Shown here: one piece after another, positions 1 to 8,777 of the stretch | How positions within the stretch are numbered: the first letter of the stretch is position 1 | How the letters are laid out: every line of letters begins with the position of its first letter | NCBI RefSeq assembly: GCF_001184025.1 | Contig: NZ_BBYG01000015.1 | Span: 248,001-312,000, forward strand | Direction of reading: 5' to 3' | DNA length: 64,000 bases | Source of the DNA: Streptomyces maremycinicus | GTDB taxonomy: Bacteria > Actinomycetota > Actinomycetes > Streptomycetales > Streptomycetaceae | Translations under genes and position numbers: made by a program | Notes under the pieces: model-generated | Told to the model about the DNA's origin: nothing | Databases searched by the model: none | What the model saw: only the letters and a program-made list of their open reading frames with translations

Positions 1-278
1 CCGGCGGTCGGCTCACCGTCCGGTGAGTCGTCGCCTCCGCGGGCCATCAGCACGACGGCGACGACGGCCGCGGCGACGACGAGCAGCGCCAGGACGACGA
101 AGAGGGGGTTCCTGCGCCGTCCGGGGCCGCCCGGCGGGCCCGGCGGCGGGGGCGACCAGCCGCCCCCGCCCGTCCCGTCGTCGGGGCCGTAGCCGGAGTG
201 GGGTGGTCCGAAGCCGCCCGGAGGCGGCGTGTCGCCCGGCGGTCCGGGCGGTTGGGGCGGTACGGGCGGCATGGCCAT
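1..278 (-). CDS. Proline-rich single-pass membrane protein, 3' part outside window
   Basis: The reading frame is open to the left edge, so only the N-terminal 92 residues are visible. They begin MAMPPVPPQPPGPPGD and form a Pro/Gly-rich cytoplasmic tail of about 50 residues. A basic stretch (GRRRN) and one membrane segment (LFVVLALLVVAAAVVAVVLM, about residues 57-76) follow, then a charged region that should be outside the cell. This architecture is common in Streptomyces proteins whose extracellular domain is the working part, and that domain lies outside the window. The start is uncertain because no strong ribosome site is seen; a second ATG lies two codons downstream. Confidence 0.6.
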   Translation of the reverse strand, partial: MAMPPVPPQPPGPPGDTPPPGGFGPPHSGYGPDDGTGGGGWSPPPPGPPGGPGRRRNPLFVVLALLVVAAAVVAVVLMARGGDDSPDGEPTA

Positions 279-463
279 GGCGTCCAGCGTCGCGGTGAAC
301 CGCCCGCGGCGCGAGCCCCGCAGTCAAGTTGATACCGACCCAGGTCATGGACCGCATGATTCCGGCGCATTCGGCTCGCGAACCGCTCACAGATCGCCGG
401 ATCCCGCCCCGAAGGACTCACGGGCCGCTCACGGACCGAGGGAGGACCGGTCGTCCGACGGCC

Positions 464-498
464 CGCGTGTGCGCACGCCCCGCGCGTGCGCACACGCG
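464..498 (-). terminator. Strong hairpin after xylA
   Basis: Perfect 14-bp inverted repeat, arms CGCGTGTGCGCACG and CGTGCGCACACGCG, with a 7-base loop. It starts 12 bases beyond the xylA stop codon. There is no U tract, as is usual for Streptomyces terminators. Confidence 0.75.
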
Positions 499-509
499 TG
501 CGGGCGGGT

Positions 510-1676
510 TCAGCCCCGGGCGCCGAGGAGGTGGTCCATGGCGAGCTGGTCGAGGTGCTCGAAAGCCATGCCGCGGGCGGCGGCCGACTCGGGGTCGAAC
601 TCCTCGAAGGCGGTGCGGTCGGCGAGCAGGCTCTCCAGGCCGTCGGCCGCCGTGGCCTGGGCGAGCTCGTCCAGGCGGGAGGCGCGCAGGGCCTCCTGGA
701 CCTCCGGGTCGTCGCGGAACGCGAGGGCACGCTCCTTGAGGATCAGGTAGTTGCGCATGCAGCCCGCGGCCGAGGCCCACACACCGTCGAGGTCCTCGGT
801 GCGCGGCGGCTTGAAGTCGAAGTGCTTCGGGCCCGCGTAGCCTGCGCTCTCCAGCAGGTCGACCAGCCAGAACGCGGAGCGCAGATCGCCCGCGCCGAAG
901 CGCAGGTCCTGGTCGTACTTGATGCCGGACTGGCCGTTGAGGTCGATGTGGAAGAGCTTGCCCGCCCACAGCGCCTGGGCGATGCCGTGCGGGAAGTTCA
1001 GCCCGGCCATCTGCTCGTGGCCGACCTCGGGGTTGACGCCGTAGAGCTCCGGGCGCTCCAGGCGCTCGATGAAGGCCAGGGCGTGGCCGACGGTGGGGAG
1101 CAGGATGTCGCCGCGCGGCTCGTTCGGCTTGGGCTCGATGGCGAACTTCAGGTCGTAACCCTGGGAGGTCACGTACTCACCGAGGAGGTCGAAGGCCTCC
1201 TTCATGCGGTCGAGGGCCACCCGTACGTCCTTGGCGGCACCGGACTCCGCGCCCTCACGGCCGCCCCAGGCGACGTAGGTCTTCGCGCCGAGCTCGACGG
1301 CCAGGTCGATGTTGCGGATGGTCTTGCGCAGGGCGTAGCGCCGCACGTCACGGTCGTTCGCCGTGAACGCGCCGTCCTTGAAGACGGGGTGCGTGAAGAG
1401 GTTGGTGGTGGCCATCGGCACGGTCAGGCCGGTGGTATCCAGGGCCTGGCGGAAGCGCTTGATGTGCTCCTCGCGCTCGCTCTCGGAGGACCCGAAGGGG
1501 ATCAGGTCGTCGTCGTGGAAGGTCACGCCGTAGGCGCCGAGCTCGGCCAGGCGCTGCACCGATTCGACCGGGTCCAGGGCACGCCGGGTGGCGTCGCCGA
1601 ACGGGTCCCGTCCCTGCCAGCCGACGGTCCAGAGGCCGAAGGTGAACCTGTCGTCGGGGGTGGGCTGGTAGCTCAT
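510..1676 (-). CDS. xylA: Xylose isomerase
   Basis: Cytoplasmic isomerase converting D-xylose to D-xylulose (and glucose to fructose in vitro). The 388 residues match the usual length of the Streptomyces class I enzyme. All active-site residues known from that family are at the expected numbers: H54 and D57 (FHDDDLIP), E181 and K183 (EPKPNEPRGD), E217 and H220 (NPEVGHEQ), D245, D255, D257 and D287 (HFDFKPPR). The N-terminus MSYQPTPDDRFTFGLWTVGW is typical, and an AAGGAG ribosome site sits about 8 bases before the ATG. It is divergent from xylB across a 152-base intergenic region, which suggests shared control by the ROK repressor encoded after xylB. Confidence 0.98.
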   Translation of the reverse strand: MSYQPTPDDRFTFGLWTVGWQGRDPFGDATRRALDPVESVQRLAELGAYGVTFHDDDLIPFGSSESEREEHIKRFRQALDTTGLTVPMATTNLFTHPVFKDGAFTANDRDVRRYALRKTIRNIDLAVELGAKTYVAWGGREGAESGAAKDVRVALDRMKEAFDLLGEYVTSQGYDLKFAIEPKPNEPRGDILLPTVGHALAFIERLERPELYGVNPEVGHEQMAGLNFPHGIAQALWAGKLFHIDLNGQSGIKYDQDLRFGAGDLRSAFWLVDLLESAGYAGPKHFDFKPPRTEDLDGVWASAAGCMRNYLILKERALAFRDDPEVQEALRASRLDELAQATAADGLESLLADRTAFEEFDPESAAARGMAFEHLDQLAMDHLLGARG

Positions 1677-1714
1677 ACCGCGGCTCCTTGCTTGAAGTCT
1701 GTGTCGCCGAATGT

Positions 1715-1734
1715 CTCGCGGACTGTGTCGCGAG
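1715..1734. promoter_or_regulatory. Candidate operator/promoter region between xylA and xylB
   Basis: The intergenic region 1677-1828 holds a 20-bp inverted repeat, CTCGCG-N8-CGCGAG, followed by the only AT-rich patch nearby (about 1735-1766, including TTTACAAATTAGTAT). A palindrome next to an AT-rich patch between two divergent xyl genes is where a ROK-family XylR repressor would be expected to act. The assignment to XylR is inference; I cannot fix the -35 and -10 boxes. Confidence 0.45.
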
Positions 1735-1828
1735 CTATTTCGTCATGGCAGTTTACAAATTAGTATGCGGACGCATCTCTGGGAAGACAGATCCCGTGGA
1801 GCCGTGGAAAAACTTGAGGGAGAGCCCG

Positions 1829-3274
1829 ATGTCAGCAGCCGAGGGTCCGCTCGTCGTCGGCGTGGACACGTCCACCCAGTCCACCAAGGCGCTGGTCGTC
1901 GACGCCGCCACCGGGCAGGTCGTCGCGAGCGGCCAGGCGCCGCACACGGTGTCCTCCGGGGCCGGCCGCGAGAGCGACCCGCGCCAGTGGTGGGACGCCC
2001 TGCGCGAGGCCCTGCACCAGTGCGGTGACGCGGCCCGCGAGGCCGCCGCGGTGTCGGTCGGCGGTCAGCAGCACGGGCTCGTCACCCTGGACGAGCGCGG
2101 TGAGCCGGTCCGCCCGGCGCTGCTGTGGAACGACGTGCGCTCCGCCCCGCAGGCCCGTCGGCTGACCGAGGAACTCGGCGGAGCGAAGTTCTGGGCGGAG
2201 CGCACCGGGTCCGTCCCGGCCGCTTCCTTCACGGTCACGAAGTGGGCCTGGCTGGCCGAGCACGAGCCGCAGGCCCTGCGCGCCACGAAGGCCGTACGTC
2301 TCCCCCACGACTACCTCACCGAGCGCCTCACGGGCGAGGGCACGACCGACCGCGGTGACGCCTCCGGCACCGGCTGGTGGGCGTCGGCGACCGAGTCGTA
2401 CGACGCGGAGATCCTCGCCCACGTGGGTCTCGACCCCGCCCTGCTGCCCCGCGTGGTGCGGCCCGGGGAAGTGGCGGGCACCGTACGCGACAGCCACGAC
2501 CTGCCCTTCGCCAAGGGCACCCTGGTCGCCCCGGGCACCGGTGACAACGCGGCGGCGGCCCTGGGCCTCGGGCTGCGCCCCGGCACCCCCGTGCTCAGCC
2601 TCGGGACCTCGGGCACGGTGTACGCGGTGGCCAAGCGCCGCCCGACCGACCCCACCGGCACCGTGGCGGGCTTCGCCGACGCGCACGGCGACTGGCTGCC
2701 CCTGGCCTGCACCCTGAACTGCACGCTCGCCGTCGACCGCGTGGCCGCCCTGCTGGGCCTGGACCGCGAGGCCGTGGAACCCGCCGCGGGCCTCACGCTG
2801 CTGCCCTTCCTGGACGGCGAACGCACCCCGAACCTGCCGAACGCCTCGGGCCTCCTGCACGGTCTGCGCCACGACACGACCGGCGGTCAGCTGCTCCAGG
2901 CCGCCTACGACGGCGCGGTGTACTCCCTGCTCGGCGCGCTCGACCTGGTCCTCGACGAGGACGCGGACCGCTCGGCGCCGCTGCTGCTGATCGGCGGCGG
3001 CGCCCGGGGCACGGCCTGGCAGCAGACCGTGCGCCGACTGTCCGGACGCCCGGTCCAGGTGCCCGAGGCCAAGGAGCTCGTCGCGCTGGGTGCCGCGGCG
3101 CAGGCGGCGGGTCTGCTGACCGGCGAGGACCCGGCGGCCGTCGCCCGCCGCTGGAACACCACCCGGGGGCCGGTGCTCGACGCCGTCGAACGGGACGAGG
3201 CGGCGCTCGCCAGGATCGCCGGGGTACTCTCCGACGCGGCCCCGCTGCTGGACCGGAGCGCGGACGCCCACTGA
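1829..3274 (+). CDS. xylB: Xylulokinase
   Basis: FGGY-family kinase phosphorylating D-xylulose to xylulose 5-phosphate, the step after XylA. The 481 residues match the family length. The N-terminal phosphate-binding motif GVDTSTQSTKALVVD (about residues 9-23) and the C-terminal FGGY nucleotide-binding motif (LLIGGGARGTAWQQ) are present, with the substrate-region motif GGQQHG. The frame is open further upstream, but the ATG at 1829 follows a GAGGGAG ribosome site and starts the conserved domain directly. The ROK regulator begins 22 bases downstream, probably in the same transcript. Confidence 0.95.
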   Translation: MSAAEGPLVVGVDTSTQSTKALVVDAATGQVVASGQAPHTVSSGAGRESDPRQWWDALREALHQCGDAAREAAAVSVGGQQHGLVTLDERGEPVRPALLWNDVRSAPQARRLTEELGGAKFWAERTGSVPAASFTVTKWAWLAEHEPQALRATKAVRLPHDYLTERLTGEGTTDRGDASGTGWWASATESYDAEILAHVGLDPALLPRVVRPGEVAGTVRDSHDLPFAKGTLVAPGTGDNAAAALGLGLRPGTPVLSLGTSGTVYAVAKRRPTDPTGTVAGFADAHGDWLPLACTLNCTLAVDRVAALLGLDREAVEPAAGLTLLPFLDGERTPNLPNASGLLHGLRHDTTGGQLLQAAYDGAVYSLLGALDLVLDEDADRSAPLLLIGGGARGTAWQQTVRRLSGRPVQVPEAKELVALGAAAQAAGLLTGEDPAAVARRWNTTRGPVLDAVERDEAALARIAGVLSDAAPLLDRSADAH

Positions 3275-3296
3275 ACCCCGACGAATCGACGGAGGC

Positions 3297-4505
3297 ATGA
3301 CCGCACCGCTGCACGAGGCCCGGCCTACCGGCCCGGGGCGCGCACTGCCCGACACCCAGCAGGGCATGCGCCGCCGCAACCTGGCCCGGGTGATGCACGC
3401 CGTCAGCGCCGAGGGACCGCTCTCGCGCGCGGCGGTCGCCTCACGCATCGGCCTGACCCGGGCAGCGGTGTCGACCCTCGTCGACGAACTCATACGCACC
3501 GGACTCATCGAGGAACTGGGCCCCGAGCGGCCCGGCCGGGTCGGCCGCCCCGGGTCGGCGCTGGCGGTCAGCGGGCGCGGCCCGTCGGGCATAGGCGCCG
3601 AGATCGGTGTCGACCACCTGGCGGTCTGCGCCGTCGACCTGCGCGGCGAGGTACGGGCGCGGGCCGTGCGGCACGGCACCAACCGGGGCCGCTCCCCCGC
3701 ACCGGTGGTGGAGGAACTGACCGCGCTGGTGCGCCGGGTGATCGCCGAGGCCGAGCCCGCCGGACTGTGGCCGGCCGGACTCGCCGTGGCCGTCCCCGGC
3801 CTGGTCGCCCGCGACGGCCGTACGGTCGTCCGCGCGCCGAACCTCGACTGGCAGGACGTCGACCTCGGCGCGCTGCTGCCCGGGGAGTTCCCGCTCACCG
3901 TGGACAACGAGGCCAACTTCGGCGGACTGGCCGAACTCTGGCTCGGCGCGGACACCCCGAGGGACTTCCTGCACGTGTCGGCCGAGATCGGCATCGGCGC
4001 CGCGCTGGTGGTGGACGGCAGCCTGCTACGCGGGACCCGCGGCTTCGCCGGTGAGCTGGGCCATGTGCCGGTACACCCCGACGGGCCACGGTGCGTGTGC
4101 GGCGGGCGCGGATGTCTGGAGCAGTACGCCGGTGAGGAGGCGGTGCTGCGCGCGGCCGGGCTGGCACCGGGCGAGGACCGCGTCGGACTCCTCGCGGGAC
4201 GCGCCGCGGACGGCGACCCGGACGTACGGCGGGCGCTGCGCGAGGCGGGAACGGCCCTGGGCATCGCCCTCACCGGGGCGCTCAACCTGCTGGACCCGGA
4301 GGGCGTCGTGCTCGGTGGCGCCCTGGCCGGGCTCGCGCCGTGGCTGCTCCCGTCGCTCGAGACCGAGCTCTCCCGGCGCACGGCGGGCCCCGCCCGTCCC
4401 GTGTCCGTCTCCCGGCTGGGCCCCGAGGGCCCGTTGCTGGGGGCCGCGCACTCGGTGGTGCGGGCCGTGCTGGACGATCCCGCCGCCGTGGCGGAGCGGG
4501 CCTGA
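3297..4505 (+). CDS. xylR: ROK-family transcriptional repressor (XylR-like)
   Basis: 402-residue ROK regulator. Residues about 25-85 form a winged helix-turn-helix (RNLARVMHAVSAEGPLSRAA followed by ASRIGLTRAAVSTLVDELIR). The rest is a sugar-kinase-like ROK fold with the zinc-binding motif CVCGGRGCLEQ near residue 270 and the DNEANFGGLAE motif. An ATG with GGAGG a few bases upstream sits 22 bases after xylB. Family knowledge and position suggest it represses xylA/xylB and is relieved by xylose; the sequence does not prove the ligand. Confidence 0.9.
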   Translation: MTAPLHEARPTGPGRALPDTQQGMRRRNLARVMHAVSAEGPLSRAAVASRIGLTRAAVSTLVDELIRTGLIEELGPERPGRVGRPGSALAVSGRGPSGIGAEIGVDHLAVCAVDLRGEVRARAVRHGTNRGRSPAPVVEELTALVRRVIAEAEPAGLWPAGLAVAVPGLVARDGRTVVRAPNLDWQDVDLGALLPGEFPLTVDNEANFGGLAELWLGADTPRDFLHVSAEIGIGAALVVDGSLLRGTRGFAGELGHVPVHPDGPRCVCGGRGCLEQYAGEEAVLRAAGLAPGEDRVGLLAGRAADGDPDVRRALREAGTALGIALTGALNLLDPEGVVLGGALAGLAPWLLPSLETELSRRTAGPARPVSVSRLGPEGPLLGAAHSVVRAVLDDPAAVAERA

Positions 4506-4555
4506 GCAGGACGGGCCGTGGACGGGCCTGAGCAGGACGGGCCGTGGACGGGCCT
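4501..4555. repeat. 26-bp tandem duplication at the xylR stop codon
   Basis: The unit beginning CCTGAGCAGGACGGGCC occurs twice head to tail (4501-4526 and 4527-4552), with the first three bases of a third copy. The first copy contains the xylR stop codon. Function unknown. Confidence 0.8.
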
Positions 4556-4894
4556 GCCACGGGCCGCCTCAACCGCCCCGCTCCTGGGCCGCCGTCCGCC
4601 CTCGTGTCGCCGGCCGAGCCTGCCGACCGGACCCGGAACTCCCCGTTCGGGTGAGCGAGTTGTCCACAATCCCGTACACGTCCACCGAACCCCGGCGCGT
4701 CCCCCTGCCCGGCCCCTCGGCGCCGTAGCGTGATGCGGGCGGGACACAGCCGGACGCCGACCCGTGACGGCGGTGGCCGGCCGGTACGGGAGCACGGATT
4801 CGGCGAGGGCCGGACACGTCACCGGATCGACCGGCGCCCGCACGCGCTCCGGTACCGCCCGCCGGACGTCCGAGACCCCGAAAGGCAGCACCCC
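4556..4894. other. Intergenic stretch without a supported gene
   Basis: No frame here has plausible coding character for a separate gene. The stretch should hold the promoter of the amidase gene, whose AAAGG ribosome site lies at about 4881-4885. I see no convincing hairpin terminator after xylR. Confidence 0.5.
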
Positions 4895-5497
4895 GTGGAA
4901 CGAACGAAACCCCTCCCCGGCCGACGGATCCTCCTCAAGGGCGCCGCCCTCGCCGCCGTTCCGTACACACTGCTGCCCGACACGCGGGCCGGCGCCCGGC
5001 CCCGGGACGTCGACCACCCGCTCGCCGAGTGGCAGCCCGCGGCCGCCGCCAACCGCACCCCGGCCGACCGCCCGACGAGCCATCCCGTCGACCGTGTCGT
5101 CATCCATGTCACGCAGACCCTGTACGCCCAGGCCCTGACCGTCTTTCAGAACCCGCGCAAGAAAGTGTCCGCCCACTATGTCGTGCGCTCCGTGGACGGT
5201 CATGTGGCGCAGTGTGTGCGCGAGTCCGACATCGCCTGGCACGCGGGCAACTGGGACCACAACACGCGCAGCATCGGTATCGAGCACGAGGGGTGGGTGG
5301 ACAGACCGGACTACTTCACCGACGCCCTCTACCTGGGGTCCGCCCGGCTGACGGCCTCGGTCTGCGACCGGTACGGCATCCCGAAGGACCGGGCGCACAT
5401 CATCGGCCACTACGAGGTGCCGGGCACCGACCACACCGATCCCGGTCCGAACTGGGACTGGGACCGCTACCTGAGACTCGTGAGCCGCGCCTGGTGA
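4895..5497 (+). CDS. Exported N-acetylmuramoyl-L-alanine amidase (Amidase_2/PGRP type)
   Basis: 200-residue zinc amidase expected to cleave the lactyl-amide bond between MurNAc and L-Ala in peptidoglycan outside the cell. Residues about 8-30 look like a twin-arginine signal (LPGRRILLKGAALAA). The mature domain shows the first zinc ligand in VVIHVTQT, then a VSAHYVVRSVDGHV stretch, a WHAGNWDHNTRSIGIEHEG segment and the C-terminal IIGHYEVPGTDHTDPGPN, as in T7-lysozyme-like amidases. The GTG start was chosen because it sits just before the signal and after AAAGG; the upstream open frame lacks signal-like composition. Confidence 0.88.
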   Translation: MERTKPLPGRRILLKGAALAAVPYTLLPDTRAGARPRDVDHPLAEWQPAAAANRTPADRPTSHPVDRVVIHVTQTLYAQALTVFQNPRKKVSAHYVVRSVDGHVAQCVRESDIAWHAGNWDHNTRSIGIEHEGWVDRPDYFTDALYLGSARLTASVCDRYGIPKDRAHIIGHYEVPGTDHTDPGPNWDWDRYLRLVSRAW

Positions 5498-5573
5498 CGC
5501 CGTCCGAACTGTTGTCGGTCGGCGCTCCCGGAGTGACGATGTCTCCAGCCGTATCGCCTTCCGGGAGGACGAG

Positions 5574-6842
5574 TTGACCGATCCCTGGGTGGCCCTGGAA
5601 CCGGGTGCCGACCCTGCCGAGCGGGTGCGGATCCTGCGGCGGGCGCATGAGACGTTCACCGAGGCGGGAACCATGCCCCGGCCGGTGCGCGCCGTCGTGG
5701 CGGATTCCTGGCGGCGTTCCGCGCGGGCCGGTGTCGGTCCCGACGGCACGGCGAGCGTCGAGCTGACCGACGGCGATCTCGGTGCCTACCGGTCCGAGCA
5801 CCCGTTGGCGCGGGTGATGCCGTTGTTCCGTGAACTGATGGGCACGTTCGCCGCCGACGGGGAGCATCTGCTGGCGGTGTGCGACGCGCGCGGCAGGCTG
5901 CTGTGGGTCGAGGGCCACGCGGCGACCCGGCGCCAGGCGGACCGGATGAACTTCGTGCCGGGCGCGCGATGGGCGGAGAGCGCGGTCGGGACGAACGCGC
6001 CGGGCACGGCGGTCGCCCTGGACCGGCCGGTGCAGGTGTTCGCCGCCGAGCACTTCATCCGGCGGGTGCAGCCGTGGACCTGCGCCGCGGCGCCCGTTCA
6101 CGATCCGCGGACCGGGCGGGTGCTGGGTGCCGTGGACATCACGGGCGGGGACGGACTGGCGCATCCGCACAGCCTGGGCTTCGTGCGGGCGGTCGCGCGG
6201 GCCGCCGAGGCGCACCTGGCGCTGCTCGCCCCGGAGCGGCCCGCCACCGACACGCCCCGGCTTTCCGTGCTGGGCCGTGACGAGGCGCGTCTGGTCGCCG
6301 GCGGCCGCGAGATCAGGCTGAGCCGCCGGCACAGCGAGATCCTGGTGCTGCTGGCCCGTCATCCCGAGGGGCTGACGGGTGACGAGCTGCTGTGCGCGCT
6401 GTACGAGGACGAGTCGGTCACCCCGGTGACGCTGCGGGCCGAACTCACCCGGCTGCGCGGGGTGCTCGGCCCCGGGCTGCTGACCTCGCGCCCCTACCGG
6501 CTCACCGCCGAGTGCGAGTCAGACGTCGCCGTCGTCGAACGCAGGCTGGCCGCCGGCGCGGTCACGGCGGCGGTGACCGCGTACACCGGGCCGCCGTTGC
6601 CGTCGTCCCGGGCCCCGGCGGTGGCCCGGCTCAGGCGCCGGCTCGCCGAGGGGCTGCGCGCCGCGCTGATCGCCTGCGGCGACCCCGATCTGCTCGCGGA
6701 CTGGGCGCACGCGCCGTGGGGCGAGGACGACCTCGCCGTGTGGCGGGCGCTCGCGACCGCCCGTCCCACGGCGGCGATACGGGCGCGCCTCGCGTCCCTG
6801 GAGTGGGAGCTGACGGCACCGTCCGGACGGCCACCCCCGTAG
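5574..6842 (+). CDS. GAF-domain transcriptional regulator
   Basis: 422 residues with an AcoR-like arrangement but no sigma-54 AAA domain. An N-terminal helical lead (DSWRRSARAGV) precedes a GAF domain at about residues 75-215, with the conserved WAESAVGTNAPGTAVALDRP and VLGAVDITG motifs. A C-terminal region at about 235-320 resembles a winged helix (LSRRHSEILVLLARHPEGLT, then TPVTLRAELTRLRGVLG). The TTG start follows a strong GGGAGG site at about 5562-5567. It lies just upstream of and co-directional with exaC. In actinobacteria such regulators commonly sit beside aldehyde dehydrogenase genes, so it probably controls exaC; that is inference. Confidence 0.85.
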   Translation: MTDPWVALEPGADPAERVRILRRAHETFTEAGTMPRPVRAVVADSWRRSARAGVGPDGTASVELTDGDLGAYRSEHPLARVMPLFRELMGTFAADGEHLLAVCDARGRLLWVEGHAATRRQADRMNFVPGARWAESAVGTNAPGTAVALDRPVQVFAAEHFIRRVQPWTCAAAPVHDPRTGRVLGAVDITGGDGLAHPHSLGFVRAVARAAEAHLALLAPERPATDTPRLSVLGRDEARLVAGGREIRLSRRHSEILVLLARHPEGLTGDELLCALYEDESVTPVTLRAELTRLRGVLGPGLLTSRPYRLTAECESDVAVVERRLAAGAVTAAVTAYTGPPLPSSRAPAVARLRRRLAEGLRAALIACGDPDLLADWAHAPWGEDDLAVWRALATARPTAAIRARLASLEWELTAPSGRPPP

Positions 6843-6872
6843 GCCGCCCCCGTAGGCCGCCCCCGTAGGCCG
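6834..6872. repeat. Three tandem 13-bp repeats over the regulator stop codon
   Basis: The unit CCCCCGTAGGCCG occurs three times without interruption. The first copy contains the TAG stop of the GAF regulator. Likely a slippage-prone GC tract. Confidence 0.85.
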
Positions 6873-6910
6873 GGCGGCCCGGCCGGGGGCGGGGCAGCCG
6901 CCCCCGCGCG

Positions 6911-7000
6911 TCGAGGCCCCGCACGTCCGGGTGTCGCAGGTCGAGTCCCCGCACATCGGGGTGTCGCAGGTCGAGGTGACGCACGTCGAGGCGTCGGGGT
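6911..7000. repeat. 30-bp direct repeats upstream of exaC
   Basis: Two near-identical 30-bp units (6911-6940 and 6941-6970), each starting TCGAG and ending GGTGTCGCAGG, differ at about three positions. A decayed third copy runs to about 7000. They are followed by GCAACGTGGATGCAACGT, a 7-bp direct repeat, and by CCCTAGCCT about 60 bases before the exaC start. Direct repeats in this position could be binding sites for the upstream regulator; this is inference. Confidence 0.6.
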
Positions 7001-7093
7001 GGGCGTCGCAACGTGGATGCAACGTCCGCTTCCCTAGCCTCCCGCGCAGAGCTGCCCAACGGCGGGCAGCGCTGCTGAGGGAGGCAGAGCAGG

Positions 7094-8617
7094 ATGACCC
7101 GTTACGCGGCGCCCGGAACCGAGGGCGCGATCGTCTCCTACCAGGCCCGATACGACCACTACATCGGCGGCGAGTACGTGCCCCCGGCCCGGGGGCAGTA
7201 CTTCGACAACCCGTCTCCGGTGAACGGCGAGACGTTCACCGAGGTGGCGCGCGGCACGGCGGAGGACGTGGAGCGGGCGCTCGACGCGGCGCACGCGGCC
7301 GCGCCCGGCTGGGGCCGCACCTCGGCGACCGAACGCTCCGACATCCTGCTGAAGATCGCCGACCGGATGGAGGCGCATCTGGAGCCCCTCGCGGTCGCGG
7401 AGAGCTGGGAGAACGGCAAACCCGTCCGCGAGACGCTGGCCGCGGACATCCCGTTGGCCATCGACCACTTCCGCTACTTCGCCGGTGCGGTCCGGGCCCA
7501 GGAGGGTGCGCTCAGCGAGGTCGACGACGACACGGTGGCCTACCACTTCCACGAGCCGCTCGGCGTCGTCGCGCAGATCATCCCCTGGAACTTCCCCATC
7601 CTGATGGCCACCTGGAAGCTCGCGCCGGCCCTCGCCGCGGGCAACGCGGTGGTGATCAAGCCCGCCGAGCAGACGCCCGTGTCGCTCCACTACTGGATGA
7701 GCCTGGTCGCCGATCTGCTGCCGCCGGGTGTGGTGAACATCGTCAACGGCTTCGGCGAGGAGGCGGGCAAGCCCCTCGCGTCCAGCCCGCGCGTCGCGAA
7801 GATCGCCTTCACGGGCGAGACGTCGACGGGGCGGCTGATCATGCAGTACGCCTCGCAGAACCTGAAGCCCGTCACGCTGGAGCTGGGCGGCAAGTCGCCG
7901 AACATCTTCTTCGACGACGTGTGGGAGAAGGACGACGACCTGAGGGACAAGGCCCTCGAAGGCTTCACCATGTTCGCGCTGAACCAGGGCGAGGTGTGCA
8001 CCTGCCCGTCCCGCGGGCTGATCCAGCGCGGCAACTACGGCGACTTCCTCCAGGCGGCCGTCGCCCGTACCGAGCTGATCAAGCCCGGCCATCCGCTGGA
8101 CACCGACACGATGATCGGGGCGCAGGCGTCCAGCGACCAGCTCGCCAAGATCCTCTCGTACATCGACATCGGCCGGGAGGAGGGCGCCAAGATCCTCACC
8201 GGAGGCGAACGCGCCGAGTACGACGGAGACTTGAAGGGGGGTTACTACGTCCGCCCGACGATCTTCGAGGGCGACAACCGGATGCGGATCTTCCAGGAGG
8301 AGATCTTCGGGCCGGTGGTCTCGGTGGCCTCGTTCGACGACTTCGACGACGCCATCAAGATCGCGAACGACACGCTGTACGGCCTCGGGGCGGGCGTGTG
8401 GACGCGGGACATCAACACGGCGTACCGCGCGGGCCGGGCGATCCAGGCCGGTCGCGTCTGGACGAACTGCTATCACGCGTACCCGGCGCACGCCGCCTTC
8501 GGCGGGTACAAGCAGTCGGGCATCGGCCGCGAGACGCACAAGATGATGCTGGAGCACTACCAGCAGACGAAGAACCTCCTCGTGTCGTACTCGCCGAAGA
8601 AGCTGGGCTTCTTCTAG
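7094..8617 (+). CDS. exaC: NAD-dependent aldehyde (acetaldehyde) dehydrogenase, ExaC type
   Basis: 507-residue cytoplasmic ALDH oxidising aliphatic aldehydes such as acetaldehyde to acids. Landmarks: IIPWNFPILMATWKLAPAL, general base E263 in LELGGKSPN, catalytic C302 in NQGEVCTCPSR, and the EEIFGPVVS motif. The C-terminus YQQTKNLLVSYSPKKLGFF is characteristic of the ExaC/AldB subgroup. The ATG follows GAGGGAGGCAGAGCAGG. A strong hairpin terminator begins 10 bases after the stop. The last 60 bases recur almost unchanged at 15546-15605. Confidence 0.95.
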   Translation: MTRYAAPGTEGAIVSYQARYDHYIGGEYVPPARGQYFDNPSPVNGETFTEVARGTAEDVERALDAAHAAAPGWGRTSATERSDILLKIADRMEAHLEPLAVAESWENGKPVRETLAADIPLAIDHFRYFAGAVRAQEGALSEVDDDTVAYHFHEPLGVVAQIIPWNFPILMATWKLAPALAAGNAVVIKPAEQTPVSLHYWMSLVADLLPPGVVNIVNGFGEEAGKPLASSPRVAKIAFTGETSTGRLIMQYASQNLKPVTLELGGKSPNIFFDDVWEKDDDLRDKALEGFTMFALNQGEVCTCPSRGLIQRGNYGDFLQAAVARTELIKPGHPLDTDTMIGAQASSDQLAKILSYIDIGREEGAKILTGGERAEYDGDLKGGYYVRPTIFEGDNRMRIFQEEIFGPVVSVASFDDFDDAIKIANDTLYGLGAGVWTRDINTAYRAGRAIQAGRVWTNCYHAYPAHAAFGGYKQSGIGRETHKMMLEHYQQTKNLLVSYSPKKLGFF

Positions 8618-8618
8618 A
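8559..8618. repeat. Left copy of a 60-bp direct repeat (exaC 3' end, possible att site)
   Basis: From ACCAGCAGACGAAG to the stop codon plus one base, this matches 15546-15605 at 58 of 60 positions. The two differences are synonymous leucine third positions (CTCCTC here, CTGCTG there), and the last 37 bases are identical. Similarity ends abruptly on both sides. The pattern resembles an element that integrated into a gene 3' end and rebuilt it. Confidence 0.75.
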
Positions 8619-8626
8619 CGCCGAAA

Positions 8627-8666
8627 AAGGGCGCCTGATGAGGCATTTCACCTGACAGGCGCCCTT
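8627..8666 (+). terminator. Hairpin terminator after exaC
   Basis: Perfect 11-bp inverted repeat AAGGGCGCCTG / CAGGCGCCCTT with an 18-base loop; the left arm is preceded by an A run and the right arm ends TT. Confidence 0.85.
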
Positions 8667-8777
8667 CCCGGCGTGCATCCAAGCCACGGGGTGAAGCGCA
8701 GAGTAACTCCTGATATGTCTCACTGCCATCCCACCTCTGACCAGCTGTTCCGGGGCATTTCCGGGCCAAGGCCCGGT

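Noticed and set aside
1832..5749. 1305-residue open frame on the minus strand across xylB, xylR and the amidase
   Set aside because: Shadow of high third-position GC; low-complexity Arg/Ala/Gly/Pro composition, and the plus-strand genes are certain.
6631..7059. Minus-strand frame with pentapeptide-like repeats (LDLRHPDVRG twice)
   Set aside because: The pattern comes from the 30-bp DNA repeats; the frame runs antisense into the GAF regulator and has no ribosome site.
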